From assembly GCF_001412215.1 (NCBI RefSeq), contig NZ_LLWP01000003.1, positions 1-64,000 of the forward strand: a DNA stretch of 64,000 nucleotides. The letters run 5' to 3'. Numbering within the stretch: the first letter of the stretch is position 1; each line of letters starts with the position of its first letter. Below are positions 43,840 to 52,228 of this stretch, piece by piece. A program made the translations under genes and the position numbers. The notes under the pieces were generated by a model that was given only the letters and a program-made list of their open reading frames with translations, was not told the origin of the DNA and did no database searches. Source of the stretch: Pedobacter sp. Hv1. GTDB lineage: Bacteria > Bacteroidota > Bacteroidia > Sphingobacteriales > Sphingobacteriaceae.

Positions 43840-45084
43840 TTATTCAGCATATTTTTTAAAAATACTGGTGGCAATATGTCCACCAAAACCAAAGGTATTA
43901 CTCATTGCGTAGTTCACTTGCCGTCGTTGTGATTGGTGCAATGTCAAGTTAAATATATCCCTATATTCGGGTTCAATAGCTGCCGAATTGATTGTTGGCG
44001 GAACAATGTTATTCTGAACAGCCTTAATACAAGCGATTGCTTCAATAGCCCCCGCAGCACCTAACAGATGTCCTGTCATTGATTTTGTCGCACTAATATT
44101 TAATTTACTTTGTCTGCCGAAAAGTCTTTCCATTGCTTTTAATTCGCTCATATCGCCTTGTGGTGTTGATGTAGCGTGCGTGTTCAGGTAATCTATTTCA
44201 TTGGCGGAAATATTTGCGTCTTCCAATGCTAAAACCATACCTAAATATGCCCCTTCTCCCTCTGGGTGCGTACCAGTTAAATGATATGCGTCTGAAGCCA
44301 TGCCACCGCCTGCAATCTCGGCAATAATCGGAGCATTTCGTTTTATAGCGTGTTCATAGTTTTCCAAAATAATTGCACCTGCTCCCTCGCCCATAACAAA
44401 ACCGTCTCTGTTGATGTCAAAAGGACGTGATGCCATTTGCGGATTTTCATTTAAGGTTGACAATGCTTTTGACGCGTTGAAACCACCAACGGCACTTTCG
44501 TTAATAGGCGCTTCCGAACCGCCTGTTATTATCATATCTGCTTTGCCCCAACGGATATAATTAAAGGCATCAATGATTGCGGTATTGGAAGTTGCACAAG
44601 CTGAAACAGTTGTAAAATTTATGCCCCGAAGCCCGTATTTTATCGAGATGATGCCCGAAGCAATATCGACTATCATCTTCGGGATGAAGAAAGGGCTAAA
44701 ACGTGGTGTTCCGTCCCCTTGCGCAAATTCAGTTACCTGCTGTTGAAATGTGCCGATACCACCATTTCCCGACCCCCAAATAACGCCAATACGGTTTTTG
44801 TTCAGCGTTTCAAAATTAATGTTGGCATTTTTAACGGCTTCTTCAACGGAAATTAAAGCATACTGCGTAAACAAATCGTATTTTCTTGCTTCTGCTTTTT
44901 CAATATGGTTTAATGGGTCAAAGCCTTTGAGTTCGCAAGCAAATGTTGTTTTGAATTTTGATGTGTCAAATTTTGTAATGGGGTTAGTTCCGTTAACGCC
45001 TGTTAAAAGCGACTGCCAAAAATCGTCTACATTATTTCCAATGGGCGTTAATGCTCCAAGCCCTGTAACTACTACTCTTTTCAT
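43840..45084 (-). CDS. Beta-ketoacyl-ACP synthase II-like (FabF family)
   Basis: 414 residues, normal FabF length. Thiolase-fold active site: Cys in VSACATSNTAI (about residue 163), His in NTHATSTPQGD (about 304), and Lys/His in SATKSMTGHLLGAAGAIE (about 333-340). It condenses acyl-enzyme with malonyl-ACP in fatty-acid synthesis or a related pathway. No acyl carrier protein or other fab gene is present. It is coupled to the tetR gene: TAATG overlaps stop and start. A spare synthase on a resistance element might serve as an insensitive target, but that is inference. Confidence 0.92.
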   Translation of the reverse strand: MKRVVVTGLGALTPIGNNVDDFWQSLLTGVNGTNPITKFDTSKFKTTFACELKGFDPLNHIEKAEARKYDLFTQYALISVEEAVKNANINFETLNKNRIGVIWGSGNGGIGTFQQQVTEFAQGDGTPRFSPFFIPKMIVDIASGIISIKYGLRGINFTTVSACATSNTAIIDAFNYIRWGKADMIITGGSEAPINESAVGGFNASKALSTLNENPQMASRPFDINRDGFVMGEGAGAIILENYEHAIKRNAPIIAEIAGGGMASDAYHLTGTHPEGEGAYLGMVLALEDANISANEIDYLNTHATSTPQGDMSELKAMERLFGRQSKLNISATKSMTGHLLGAAGAIEAIACIKAVQNNIVPPTINSAAIEPEYRDIFNLTLHQSQRRQVNYAMSNTFGFGGHIATSIFKKYAE

Positions 45085-45638
45085 TATTTTTTCTCTATGT
45101 CAATTATTATTTGTCGGGCTACGTCTTCAAAATATATTTCCTTCGTTATCATCGATATTCTTGAAATAGCCAATAAATTTGTCAATATCATTAAAGCCTG
45201 AATACGTGGAGTTGCTTTATAAACGAATAAGTTTTCTTTTTCTCCTTTATTCAGAATTTGTGCTAAGTAATCTATCTCTTCTTCTATATAGTTGTTTAAT
45301 ATCGCTTTGATTTGAGGCTCTAAAGTGTTTATATCTGCCGCTAATGCAGCAATTACTGAGACTTTATTTTGCTCTCTTATTAAGACATGTTCATCTATAT
45401 AACCCCTTAAAGCCGATTTCATATTGCTGTAATTGTTTCGTTTTCTGTCTTCTTTATTTTTTTGAATAACATGTTCTAAAACAGCTACAATCAAATCATT
45501 TTTCGTCGGAAAATAATAATGGATGGAAGAAGTTTTAATGCCAATTTCTTTAGATATATCCTTGTAACTAAAAGCATTTGTCCCTCTTGTCGTGATAAAT
45601 GTTATGGCTTCGGTTACTATTTTTTCTTTTGTTTCCAT
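45084..45638 (-). CDS. TetR/AcrR-family regulator
   Basis: 184 residues from the ATG at 45638 (METKEKIVTEAITFITTRGTNAFSYKDISKEIGIKTSSIHYYFPTKNDLIVAVLEHV). A further 23 codons upstream lack family resemblance. The HTH covers about 25-48; the C-terminal helices would form the ligand and dimer domain. Its stop overlaps the fabF-like start by one base. A palindrome (45660-45677) upstream fits autoregulation. Confidence 0.9.
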   Translation of the reverse strand: METKEKIVTEAITFITTRGTNAFSYKDISKEIGIKTSSIHYYFPTKNDLIVAVLEHVIQKNKEDRKRNNYSNMKSALRGYIDEHVLIREQNKVSVIAALAADINTLEPQIKAILNNYIEEEIDYLAQILNKGEKENLFVYKATPRIQALMILTNLLAISRISMITKEIYFEDVARQIIIDIEKK

Positions 45639-45642
45639 AAAG

Positions 45643-45677
45643 CAAAGATATAAATTTCTATCTACTAATAGGTAGAT
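45643..45677 (-). promoter_or_regulatory. Promoter and operator of the tetR-fabF pair
   Basis: On the minus strand TATCTTTG (45650-45643) is a perfect -7 box. Just upstream, ATCTAC-N6-GTAGAT (45677-45660) is a perfect 6+6 inverted repeat, placed where a TetR dimer would block the promoter. The -7 box is only about 5 bp from the ATG, so the transcript may be nearly leaderless. Confidence 0.55.
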
Positions 45678-45712
45678 TAACTTTTTTTGTTCAAACAAAT
45701 TTTCCATTGTAC

Positions 45713-46975
45713 TTACAACCTCCTGCGTTTCTTCTTTTTCTTCATTCGTTTGGCAAACTGTTCTTCCTCATAATCCACACCCTGTGCATCGGGTAACAGA
45801 CTGAACAATCCCAAATCGAAATTAGGCGAGTGTTTCTGTGGGATAAACTCAAAGAAGTCTTTCGTTGGTTGGTTGTCCATTGTATTCGTTTTGGAAACAG
45901 GGTTATCCTGTGTTTTCAGTTCAGGTTTGTTGCCGTTGTTCCACCAATCGTTAAATACGTTTGCCGAGAGATTTCTATCCAATTGCGAACCGTTCCAAAC
46001 GCTACGGCTTTCGTGGTCGATAAACGTTATACCGTAAATCCGTCCTTCACTATTACGTCTTACAACTGTATTAATACCCTGTTCGGTCAATTGTTTTCTA
46101 AATTCACTTTCGTTGGTTGTGGTGTGTATTGCTAATTCAACGGTGTTCTTTAATACAGACCTTGCAGGGCTGGTTTTCATTTTATCTTTGGACTGCTCGA
46201 AGTGCTTTTGCAATCCCAAAATCCCTGCATCTTTTTCGAAAAGCGATGCTTTGAACGGATTGTTTGCCTTGTTCCCGTTCTCGTCCAATGCCATATAGAC
46301 CAATCCGTTTACGGTCTGACCGTTCCGTTCGCCTTTGACTTCCTCTGCTGTGATATTGAAAAGAGAAAGTAACGCATTGTACGTTCCCAAATTGGTGTAT
46401 TGATAATACTTCGGCAAATGACGTATTACTGAAGCCATTTGACTTTTAATATCGCCTTTCTGCTGTTCTACCTTTTTGAAAATCTTGTCGGCTTGTTTCT
46501 GTTCCTGCTCGGTGGCTTTGTGCAGGTTGTATTTCTGCTCCAAATCCCGACAGATTGCCATTGAACGTGGGTGGTCGTAATCATCGGGGATTTTCCGGCC
46601 GTCAATGCCCACGCAGGTTGAAACGATATGGATATGCGTTCGGTCAATGTCCGTATGTTTGAAAACAATATAAGGCTGATTGCCATAGCCCATACGTTCC
46701 ATATATTCCTGTGCCATTTCCGTAAACTGTTCATCGCTAACCTTGTCTTTCGGGTCAGGGTTCAATGAAATATGCCGTACTGTCTTTTCCGTTTTGATGT
46801 TTGCCGACAAATAAGGCTCAAAACATTTATTGAAATACGCTACAGAATACCTGCCATTCATTGTGTCGGGTATCTTGTTCAGCAACAAAATCGCTCCGTT
46901 TTCCGTTTCCACTTTCTGCTGATTGTACAAAATCGCTCCGTACATATTGCTCCCTTTTCCGATTTTTGCAATCAT
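45713..46975 (-). CDS. mobB: MobB-type relaxase
   Basis: 420 residues. MIAKIGKGSNMYGAILYNQQK is the usual start of Bacteroidota relaxases. The three-His metal motif is in VFKHTDIDRTHIHIVSTCV (about residues 110-128) and RHISLNPDPKD lies ahead of it. The end is a basic tail (KRMKKKKKRRRL). The enzyme nicks at oriT and leads the strand in conjugation. It is 4 bp after mobA, forming an operon; no mobC/TraG-type coupling protein is present. Confidence 0.9.
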   Translation of the reverse strand: MIAKIGKGSNMYGAILYNQQKVETENGAILLLNKIPDTMNGRYSVAYFNKCFEPYLSANIKTEKTVRHISLNPDPKDKVSDEQFTEMAQEYMERMGYGNQPYIVFKHTDIDRTHIHIVSTCVGIDGRKIPDDYDHPRSMAICRDLEQKYNLHKATEQEQKQADKIFKKVEQQKGDIKSQMASVIRHLPKYYQYTNLGTYNALLSLFNITAEEVKGERNGQTVNGLVYMALDENGNKANNPFKASLFEKDAGILGLQKHFEQSKDKMKTSPARSVLKNTVELAIHTTTNESEFRKQLTEQGINTVVRRNSEGRIYGITFIDHESRSVWNGSQLDRNLSANVFNDWWNNGNKPELKTQDNPVSKTNTMDNQPTKDFFEFIPQKHSPNFDLGLFSLLPDAQGVDYEEEQFAKRMKKKKKRRRL

Positions 46976-46979
46976 AATT

Positions 46980-47414
46980 TCACTCTTTATTTAGATATTT
47001 CTTTTCAAATCTGTCGGTAAGAATTAAAACCTTTAGCAATAGTTCTTTCATTTCTGCTGTCTGCTTTTCCAATTTATAGAGATATGCAGATGCTTTTTTC
47101 TCCGAAAAATTGGCGTTCAATAATCTTACAATCTGATTGTAATTGGTTGCTATTCCCCGAAACTGACCGAAAAATTTGGTCAATCCTGTGTGGTATTCTA
47201 CCGCATTCATATCAATTTTTACGGTCTTTACCGTCTTCTGAAAGATACAGGCTGTAATGAAATGTGCCTTTACGTTCATTCCTGATTGGTCAAACAGGGC
47301 AAGGAACTTGGTGTTTTCCTCTGCATTCAGGTTAATGGAATACCGATGTACGGCAGGGTCGTTCTTCGGTTTTCTACCTGTTTTCCTAATCTGCTTACTG
47401 TTCTTTTCTTCCAT
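46980..47414 (-). CDS. mobA: MobA-type mobilization accessory protein
   Basis: 144 residues. A basic N-terminus (KQIRKTGRKPKNDPAVHRYSINLNAEENTKFLALFDQSGM) has ribbon-helix-helix character, followed by helices with 'GLTKFFGQFRGIATNYNQIVRLLNANFSEKKA'. This is the MobA/BmgA-like protein encoded just ahead of the relaxase in Bacteroidota elements, thought to help load it at oriT. The candidate oriT lies upstream at 47487-47575. Confidence 0.88.
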   Translation of the reverse strand: MEEKNSKQIRKTGRKPKNDPAVHRYSINLNAEENTKFLALFDQSGMNVKAHFITACIFQKTVKTVKIDMNAVEYHTGLTKFFGQFRGIATNYNQIVRLLNANFSEKKASAYLYKLEKQTAEMKELLLKVLILTDRFEKKYLNKE

Positions 47415-47941
47415 AATAAATCCATTTTAATGTTAAACCAAAACTGCGACTTCGGAGCGGTTTTCAGCCCCCTGCAAGGGCAAGTGCTTTTGAGGTACTG
47501 AAATTCATTTCGAGTACCTCAAAAGATAACTTGCTCTGAACAGGAGTTCAGAAAAATCCGTTTTGCAAACGGATTGGAGTTAGCCGAAAAAAACAACCGC
47601 TTCCGTTTACAAAGTTCGACAAGACTATTTGAATAACAGCGATTTACAACCACGACAATGAACGCCAAATAGTGCCACTGACTGCCACGTTTATGCGGAT
47701 TGGGATTGCTTTTATTTCCTTTGTATGGTTAGCTGGCTGATTGGTTAGAGTCTTAATGAAGTAACTAATCAGCATAAATCCCGACAGCAAATTTGCGTGA
47801 TTGATTGCAGATGAATTACGGATTTTTCAGCTAATGAAACAGTTAATTAAGAGTATGCAGATGCATAGGTACAACAGTATATGCAACTGACTGTTCAGGT
47901 AACCAAACAGCTAATTTGAGATAACATTAAAATTAAATGAT
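47415..47941. other. Divergent intergenic region with candidate oriT
   Basis: No gene is visible. Between mobA (minus) and the DUF3408 gene (plus) lie three consecutive perfect hairpins at 47487-47525, 47535-47552 and 47555-47575. This is the usual place for oriT. A parA/traA-type gene often sits here in complete elements and is missing. Confidence 0.6.
47487..47575. other. Candidate origin of transfer (three hairpins)
   Basis: cttttgaggtact / agtacctcaaaag (13 bp; 47487-47499 and 47513-47525), tctgaac / gttcaga (47535-47552), and aatccgttt / aaacggatt (47555-47575). Clustered perfect inverted repeats next to mobA are where MobA/MobB would bind and nick. No nic site is identified. Confidence 0.45.
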
Positions 47942-48388
47942 ATGATACACGAAAACGACAAAAAACCGCAACCCGAAGAACAGGATTTTATGGAAATGAT
48001 TATCGGTAACGACAAGAAAAATCCCCAACAGGAACAGCAAACCGTAACACCTCGGGACGACTTTACCGCAGACGAAAAATCCGTAGAAACGGAAGATACA
48101 AAACCGACTGCAAGTAATACCAAAAGAACGACCTCAAAGCCAAAGAAGCTGACCAAAGAGGATTATTGCGGACAGTTCTTTAAAATCCCTACGACAACGG
48201 CAAGCAAAGGCAAATCGGTCTATGTTCGGCAGGAACACCACGATACGTTCAACAGGCTTACCAATATTATGGGCATTGACAAACTGACGATTTATGCGTA
48301 TCTGGACAACATTATCGAATACCATTTTCAGGAGTTCGGGGAGTTGATTAAGGAAATCTATAACCAAAAGCACAAGCCGTTGTTTTGA
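47942..48388 (+). CDS. DUF3408 (TraB-like) conjugative element protein
   Basis: 148 residues. The N-terminal 75 residues are low-complexity and acidic. The C-terminal DUF3408 domain (about 85-145) reads GKSVYVRQEHHDTFNRLTNIMGIDKLTIYAYLDNIIEYHFQEF, close to a ribbon-helix-helix DNA binder. In conjugative transposons it is encoded near the start of the tra genes, opposite mobA. Here no tra gene follows: the next 220 bp are non-coding and then a minus-strand pump begins. Confidence 0.85.
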   Translation: MIHENDKKPQPEEQDFMEMIIGNDKKNPQQEQQTVTPRDDFTADEKSVETEDTKPTASNTKRTTSKPKKLTKEDYCGQFFKIPTTTASKGKSVYVRQEHHDTFNRLTNIMGIDKLTIYAYLDNIIEYHFQEFGELIKEIYNQKHKPLF

Positions 48389-48433
48389 TAGCGGTGCGTT
48401 GGTGGGTGGGGCGTTTCTTCTTCTTAAAATTGT

Positions 48434-48558
48434 TTCCAAAAGAAAAAAACAGAAAAAAAAGAAAGCCGTTCAATCAAGGCGGACAGGCGGAAAAACCAAA
48501 AGGAAACGGAATAAGTCCCGAAGGGTGGCAGGGTAACCTTCTTTGCCGTGCCATTATG
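48434..48558. repeat. Element-internal repeat pair, copy 2
   Basis: The 34-bp block (48434-48467), taagtcccgaagggtggc (48512-48529) and gccattatg (48550-48558) repeat those at 36073-36106, 36141-36158 and 36162-36170 in the same order. It lies in the gap after the DUF3408 gene, where a tra operon would be expected. Confidence 0.75.
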
Positions 48559-48613
48559 CCGTAGTCTTTTGGTTGGGTGGTGCGGTGGGTGTCGCCTTAC
48601 CTTTGCTACCTTT

Positions 48614-49846
48614 TTATTCTTTTTTGGGGATAGTTTTTCTGCTTTTGTAATTTGTAAGCATTATAATCAAACTTATTATTGTCAAAAACAATGCAATCAA
48701 ATACGGTACTCCTGCAAAATAAATGTCTGAATTTTTATCTTTTGTGAAATATGTAAAAACCATTGTCAATAATGGTGGGGCAATAATGGTAGCCAAACCA
48801 AGAAGACTGCTTAAACCTCCTTGCAATTCCCCTTGTTCGCTTTTTGATACTTGGGAAGAAATGATACTTTGAAATCCCGTTCTCTGTACACTTCCAATCA
48901 CATTGATAACCATTGCCGGAAAAAGAAGCCATTCCACATTTGAAAATGCGATAAGTAAGTATCCTATGATTGAGAATAACAATCCAAAAATGGTCATTTT
49001 ATCATCGCCAAGTCTTTTGGCTAATATTCCCACAAACCAAGATTGAACGATAATTGAAAGTAAGCCTAAAAAGGCTAATGAATAACCTATTAACTCCGCA
49101 TTCCAATCAAATTTTTCAATAGTAAAATATGCCCAAATACTTGGCATACTATGCCCTGCAATTGCCATTAAGAACATTGCTACAATAAGCGACATTATTG
49201 TTGGAAACTTGCTTAAATGCTTAAAAGCTCCAAAAGGATTGGCACGTTTTAATTCAAATTTTCTTCTATCGGATTTTTCCAATGTATCAGGAAATACAAA
49301 ATAGCCAAAAACAAAATTTCCAAAACTTAAAATAGCCGCCGCAATAAAAGGAATATGTGTGCCAAATTGCCCGAGCAATCCACCGATTACTGGTCCGATG
49401 ATTAAGCCCGAACTGTAAGCGGCGTTTATATATCCAAAATTTTTCGTTCTATTTTCATCGGTGCTTATATCTGCGATTGAAGCCGCTGCAACCGAATAAC
49501 TTGCTCCTGTTATTCCTGCAATTATTCGACCTATGAAAAGCCAAATTATATTTTGTGCGAATGCGAGAAATAGGTAATCAATCGTAAAACCTAATAAAGA
49601 AACCAGCAAAACCGACCTCCTGCCATATCTATCGCTCAAATTTCCTAAAACAGGTGCAAAAAAGAACTGCATTAACGCATATGCAAAAGTTAGCCAACCT
49701 CCATACGTTGCCGCTTTACTGATATCCGTATTTGCTAAATCTTCTATAAGTTGTGGTAAAACGGGATAGATAATTCCTAATCCTGTCGTATCCAAGGCGG
49801 TAACGATTAGGACAAATATTATACTTTTTCTTTGGGGTTTTACCAT
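48614..49846 (-). CDS. TCR/Tet-type major-facilitator drug efflux pump
   Basis: 410 residues with about 12 transmembrane segments. TALDTTGLGIIYPVLPQLIEDL opens TM1 as in Tet(A)-class pumps, and motif A is complete (GNLSDRYGRRSVLL, about residues 74-87). GRIIAGITGASYSVAAASIADISTDENR matches motif C and the loop after it. Such pumps exchange a tetracycline-metal complex for protons, but related MFS pumps export other drugs, so the substrate is only likely. No tetR gene lies next to it. Confidence 0.82.
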   Translation of the reverse strand: MVKPQRKSIIFVLIVTALDTTGLGIIYPVLPQLIEDLANTDISKAATYGGWLTFAYALMQFFFAPVLGNLSDRYGRRSVLLVSLLGFTIDYLFLAFAQNIIWLFIGRIIAGITGASYSVAAASIADISTDENRTKNFGYINAAYSSGLIIGPVIGGLLGQFGTHIPFIAAAILSFGNFVFGYFVFPDTLEKSDRRKFELKRANPFGAFKHLSKFPTIMSLIVAMFLMAIAGHSMPSIWAYFTIEKFDWNAELIGYSLAFLGLLSIIVQSWFVGILAKRLGDDKMTIFGLLFSIIGYLLIAFSNVEWLLFPAMVINVIGSVQRTGFQSIISSQVSKSEQGELQGGLSSLLGLATIIAPPLLTMVFTYFTKDKNSDIYFAGVPYLIALFLTIISLIIMLTNYKSRKTIPKKE

Positions 49847-50192
49847 TTAAAAATTGAAATTATCTTTTGCGGTTTAATGAAAAAAAACAGACTTTTTCAT
49901 TCACAAAATTAAACAATTATTTCTATTGCCGTCCGTTTTTGCGTGAGGGATAGAAGCGGAAAGCCCACAGCGAAGTGCAACGGAGCGAGGACTTGTAGCG
50001 GATAGCCCGACAGCGATTGCATTTTTGCGTTGGGGTTTTGGAGCGTTGTGAAAATGCAATCGGTGGCACGCCCAAAATAAAACCAAAAACCCGAGTATTT
50101 GGCAACTGCACGCCAAATGCAACCTTTGACTACAACATTGGAAGCCTGACTTGCTTACCCGACTAATTTAGCTGGGACAAAAAAGTTAGGCG
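49847..50192. other. Intergenic stretch with long hairpin
   Basis: Holds cgattgcatttt (50014-50025) / aaaatgcaatcg (50051-50062), a 12-bp stem with a 25-nt loop, and repeated agcgga(a/t)agccc words (49950-50010). Single-base stretches aside, no frame is convincing on either strand. It may be another cassette-boundary-type element. Confidence 0.45.
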
Positions 50193-50354
50193 ATGCAGGA
50201 GAGAAAAGAAATAGATAAAATACCTATCGAAGAAGCAATGGTACTTCTCCGTGAGGTCGGTATTGATGTGGAACAGGAAAAAGCCGAACTGATTATGGAG
50301 TTTCTGTACAACCTCACAATGATAATTATCCGTGAATGCTTTGATACCGAATGA
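50193..50354 (+). CDS. Small conserved-looking helical protein upstream of recombinase
   Basis: 53 residues: MQERKEIDKIPIEEAMVLLR, then EVGIDVEQEKAELIMEFLYN, then LTMIIIRECFDTE. It reads as a well-formed amphipathic helical protein with ATG and TGA and codon use like its neighbours. It lies 59 bp ahead of the recombinase on the same strand. Proteins of this kind are frequent next to site-specific recombinases in Bacteroidota; a role in regulation or excision is a guess. Confidence 0.6.
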   Translation: MQERKEIDKIPIEEAMVLLREVGIDVEQEKAELIMEFLYNLTMIIIRECFDTE

Positions 50355-50413
50355 TTTATTTCGTACTTTAGCTAATCCCACAAAACATTAATACCCACTC
50401 AAAAAGATTAGCT

Positions 50414-51976
50414 ATGAAAAGAGCCGATTTATATATACGAGTTTCCACGGACGAACAGGCAGACAAGGGATATTCACAGCGTGACCAAGAGGAACGTCTG
50501 AAAAGGTACTGTGCGACCAATAAGATTGCTGTTGGACAGGTTATCTACGAAGACCATTCCGCCAAAACCTTTAACCGACCCGAATGGACAAGATTATTGA
50601 ACAGTCTTAAAAAGAGAAGTTCAAAGACCAACCTTATCCTGTTTACCAAATGGGATAGGTTTAGCCGTAATGCAGGTGATGCCTATCAGATGATTAGCAC
50701 ACTTAACAAACTTGGCATAGAACCACAAGCGGTAGAACAGCCTTTAGACCTTTCCATTCCTGAAAACAAGATGATGCTTGCGATATATCTGTCCGCTCCC
50801 GAAGTGGAAAATGACCGCAGGGCATTGAATACGTTTTACGGTATGCGTAGGGCAAGGAAAGAAGGGCGTTTAATGGGTAGAGCACCTTTTGGATATATCA
50901 ACAGAAGCAAAGAGGACGGACGAAAATACATTGCCCCAAAAGAACCTGAAGCATCAGCTATGCGTTGGGCTTTCAACGAAATAGCAAAAGGCGTGTTTGC
51001 CTGTGACCAAGTACGACAAAAAATGAATATGTTGTACAATACAACTATAAGCCGAAGTGCTTTCCACGTAGCCATACGTAATCCTCTGTACTATGGAAAG
51101 ATATTCATTGCCAAATTCAAGGACGAAGAAGCACATTTGGTACAGGGTCAGCACGAACCGCTTATATCCAAAGAACTTTTTGACAGGGTGCAACTGATAT
51201 TGGACGGAAACAAAAGGGTGGAACGTCCCAATACCAAAATACTTTCAGATGAGAACCTGCCCCTGCGGGGTTTCTTGGTATGTCCCGAATGTGGTCGCAA
51301 CCTGACAGGAAGTGCTTCCAAAGGAAGGACAAGCCGATATTACTACTATCATTGTGTTTCTTCCTGTGGTTTCCGTCAGAAAGCCGAAGTTGCCAACGAT
51401 ATTTTTGAAAAAGGAATGCGACAGTTTGCTTTAAACGGTTCTGCCCAAATAGTGAAAAGACTGCTGTTAGATAACTACAAGAAATTTGTAAAGAATCCGT
51501 TTGACGAAAAGAAACAGATTGTACAGGAAATAGATAAATTGAATGCAAGGTTATCAGTAGCACGCAACAAACTGCTATCTGAAATTATTGATGATGAGGA
51601 ATACCTTGAAATTAAAGATGAGTGCAAGACACGACTTGAAAGTCTGGAAGAACAGTTGAGCAAGGACGGTTCTGATGCCAAGAAAATCAATATAGAAAAG
51701 TCTTTGGACAGGGCTTTAAAGTATATAGAAAACATTCCTAAAATGTACAGCGAAGGCGAAATCAATACAAGGAGAGGTATAATTGGTTCGATATTCCCCG
51801 AAAAATTGGAGTTTGACGGAAAAACTTATCGAACCGCCCGAATGAACATAATCGCAAACTATATCTTTCAGATAAACAACGAATTAGCCCTAAAAAAGAA
51901 CAGGACAAATGAAAATCAATTTCATTTGTCCTGTTTAGTAGCCCGTAGGGGAATCGAACCCCTGTTTCCAGAATGA
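50414..51976 (+). CDS. Large serine recombinase of the mobile element
   Basis: 520 residues. The resolvase N-terminal domain has catalytic Ser11 in LYIRVSTDEQ and the Arg-rich GQxxxYxD / RFSRNAGDAY region. A 'recombinase' domain follows (about 165-270, MGRAPFGYINRSKEDGRKYIAPKEPEA), then a zinc ribbon with Cys near 290 (CPECGRNL ... CVSSCGF) and a coiled coil (about 375-430). The last codons (RRGIEPLFPE) are read from tRNA-Glu sequence in antisense, so the integrated gene has borrowed its stop. It would catalyse integration and excision at the 10-bp core. Confidence 0.93.
   Translation: MKRADLYIRVSTDEQADKGYSQRDQEERLKRYCATNKIAVGQVIYEDHSAKTFNRPEWTRLLNSLKKRSSKTNLILFTKWDRFSRNAGDAYQMISTLNKLGIEPQAVEQPLDLSIPENKMMLAIYLSAPEVENDRRALNTFYGMRRARKEGRLMGRAPFGYINRSKEDGRKYIAPKEPEASAMRWAFNEIAKGVFACDQVRQKMNMLYNTTISRSAFHVAIRNPLYYGKIFIAKFKDEEAHLVQGQHEPLISKELFDRVQLILDGNKRVERPNTKILSDENLPLRGFLVCPECGRNLTGSASKGRTSRYYYYHCVSSCGFRQKAEVANDIFEKGMRQFALNGSAQIVKRLLLDNYKKFVKNPFDEKKQIVQEIDKLNARLSVARNKLLSEIIDDEEYLEIKDECKTRLESLEEQLSKDGSDAKKINIEKSLDRALKYIENIPKMYSEGEINTRRGIIGSIFPEKLEFDGKTYRTARMNIIANYIFQINNELALKKNRTNENQFHLSCLVARRGIEPLFPE
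51901..51933 (-). terminator. Element-borne terminator for tRNA-Glu
   Basis: caggacaaatgaaa / tttcatttgtcctg, a perfect 14-bp stem with a 5-nt loop. On the minus strand it is followed by TTCTTTTTT, a classical intrinsic terminator for the tRNA operon. It lies inside the recombinase coding sequence, 5 bp from the core. Confidence 0.8.
51934..51943. repeat. Right attachment core (attR) in tRNA-Glu 3' end
   Basis: tttagtagcc, identical to 35963-35972. Bases 51939-51943 are the last five of tRNA-Glu. The tRNA is intact after integration. Confidence 0.7.
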
Positions 51977-52010
51977 AAATCTGGCGTCCTCACCCCTAGA
52001 CGAACGGGCC
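51939..52010 (-). tRNA. tRNA-Glu (anticodon TTC)
   Basis: Folds as a cloverleaf on the minus strand: acceptor GGCCCGT/ACGGGCT (one G-T), anticodon arm CCAGA-TTTTCAT-TCTGG with TTC, and T arm CAGGGGTTCGATTCCCCTA. CCA is not encoded. It is downstream of, and co-oriented with, tRNA-fMet. The mobile element is inserted at its 3' end. Confidence 0.95.
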
Positions 52011-52042
52011 ATTAAATAAAAGAAGTGTCGTTTCAACTTCTT

Positions 52043-52118
<76 letters not shown>

Positions 52119-52174
52119 CACTATACAATTCAAAGCTTTCGTTAAATCCTTAACTCTTCTCCCGAATTGGAATG

Positions 52175-52206
52175 CAAAGATATAATTCGTTTCTTTGTGG
52201 TGCAAA
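52175..52206 (-). promoter_or_regulatory. Promoter of the tRNA-fMet/tRNA-Glu operon
   Basis: On the minus strand TTTG (52206-52203), a 20-bp spacer and TATCTTTG (52182-52175) fit the Bacteroidota consensus; the start would fall about 50 bp before tRNA-fMet. The same interval must also hold the era promoter on the other strand. Confidence 0.65.
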
Positions 52207-52228
52207 TTTATTTTAAAAAATATTTTTT

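Noticed and set aside
47585..47940. Possible parA/traA remnant between mobA and the DUF3408 gene
   Set aside because: No Walker-type motif or ParA-like stretch is found in any frame; the interval reads as non-coding.
49923..50122. Two overlapping minus-strand frames of 60-70 codons upstream of the efflux pump
   Set aside because: The translations are biased low-complexity (Ser, Arg, Cys) and cover a hairpin and repeated words; they look non-coding.
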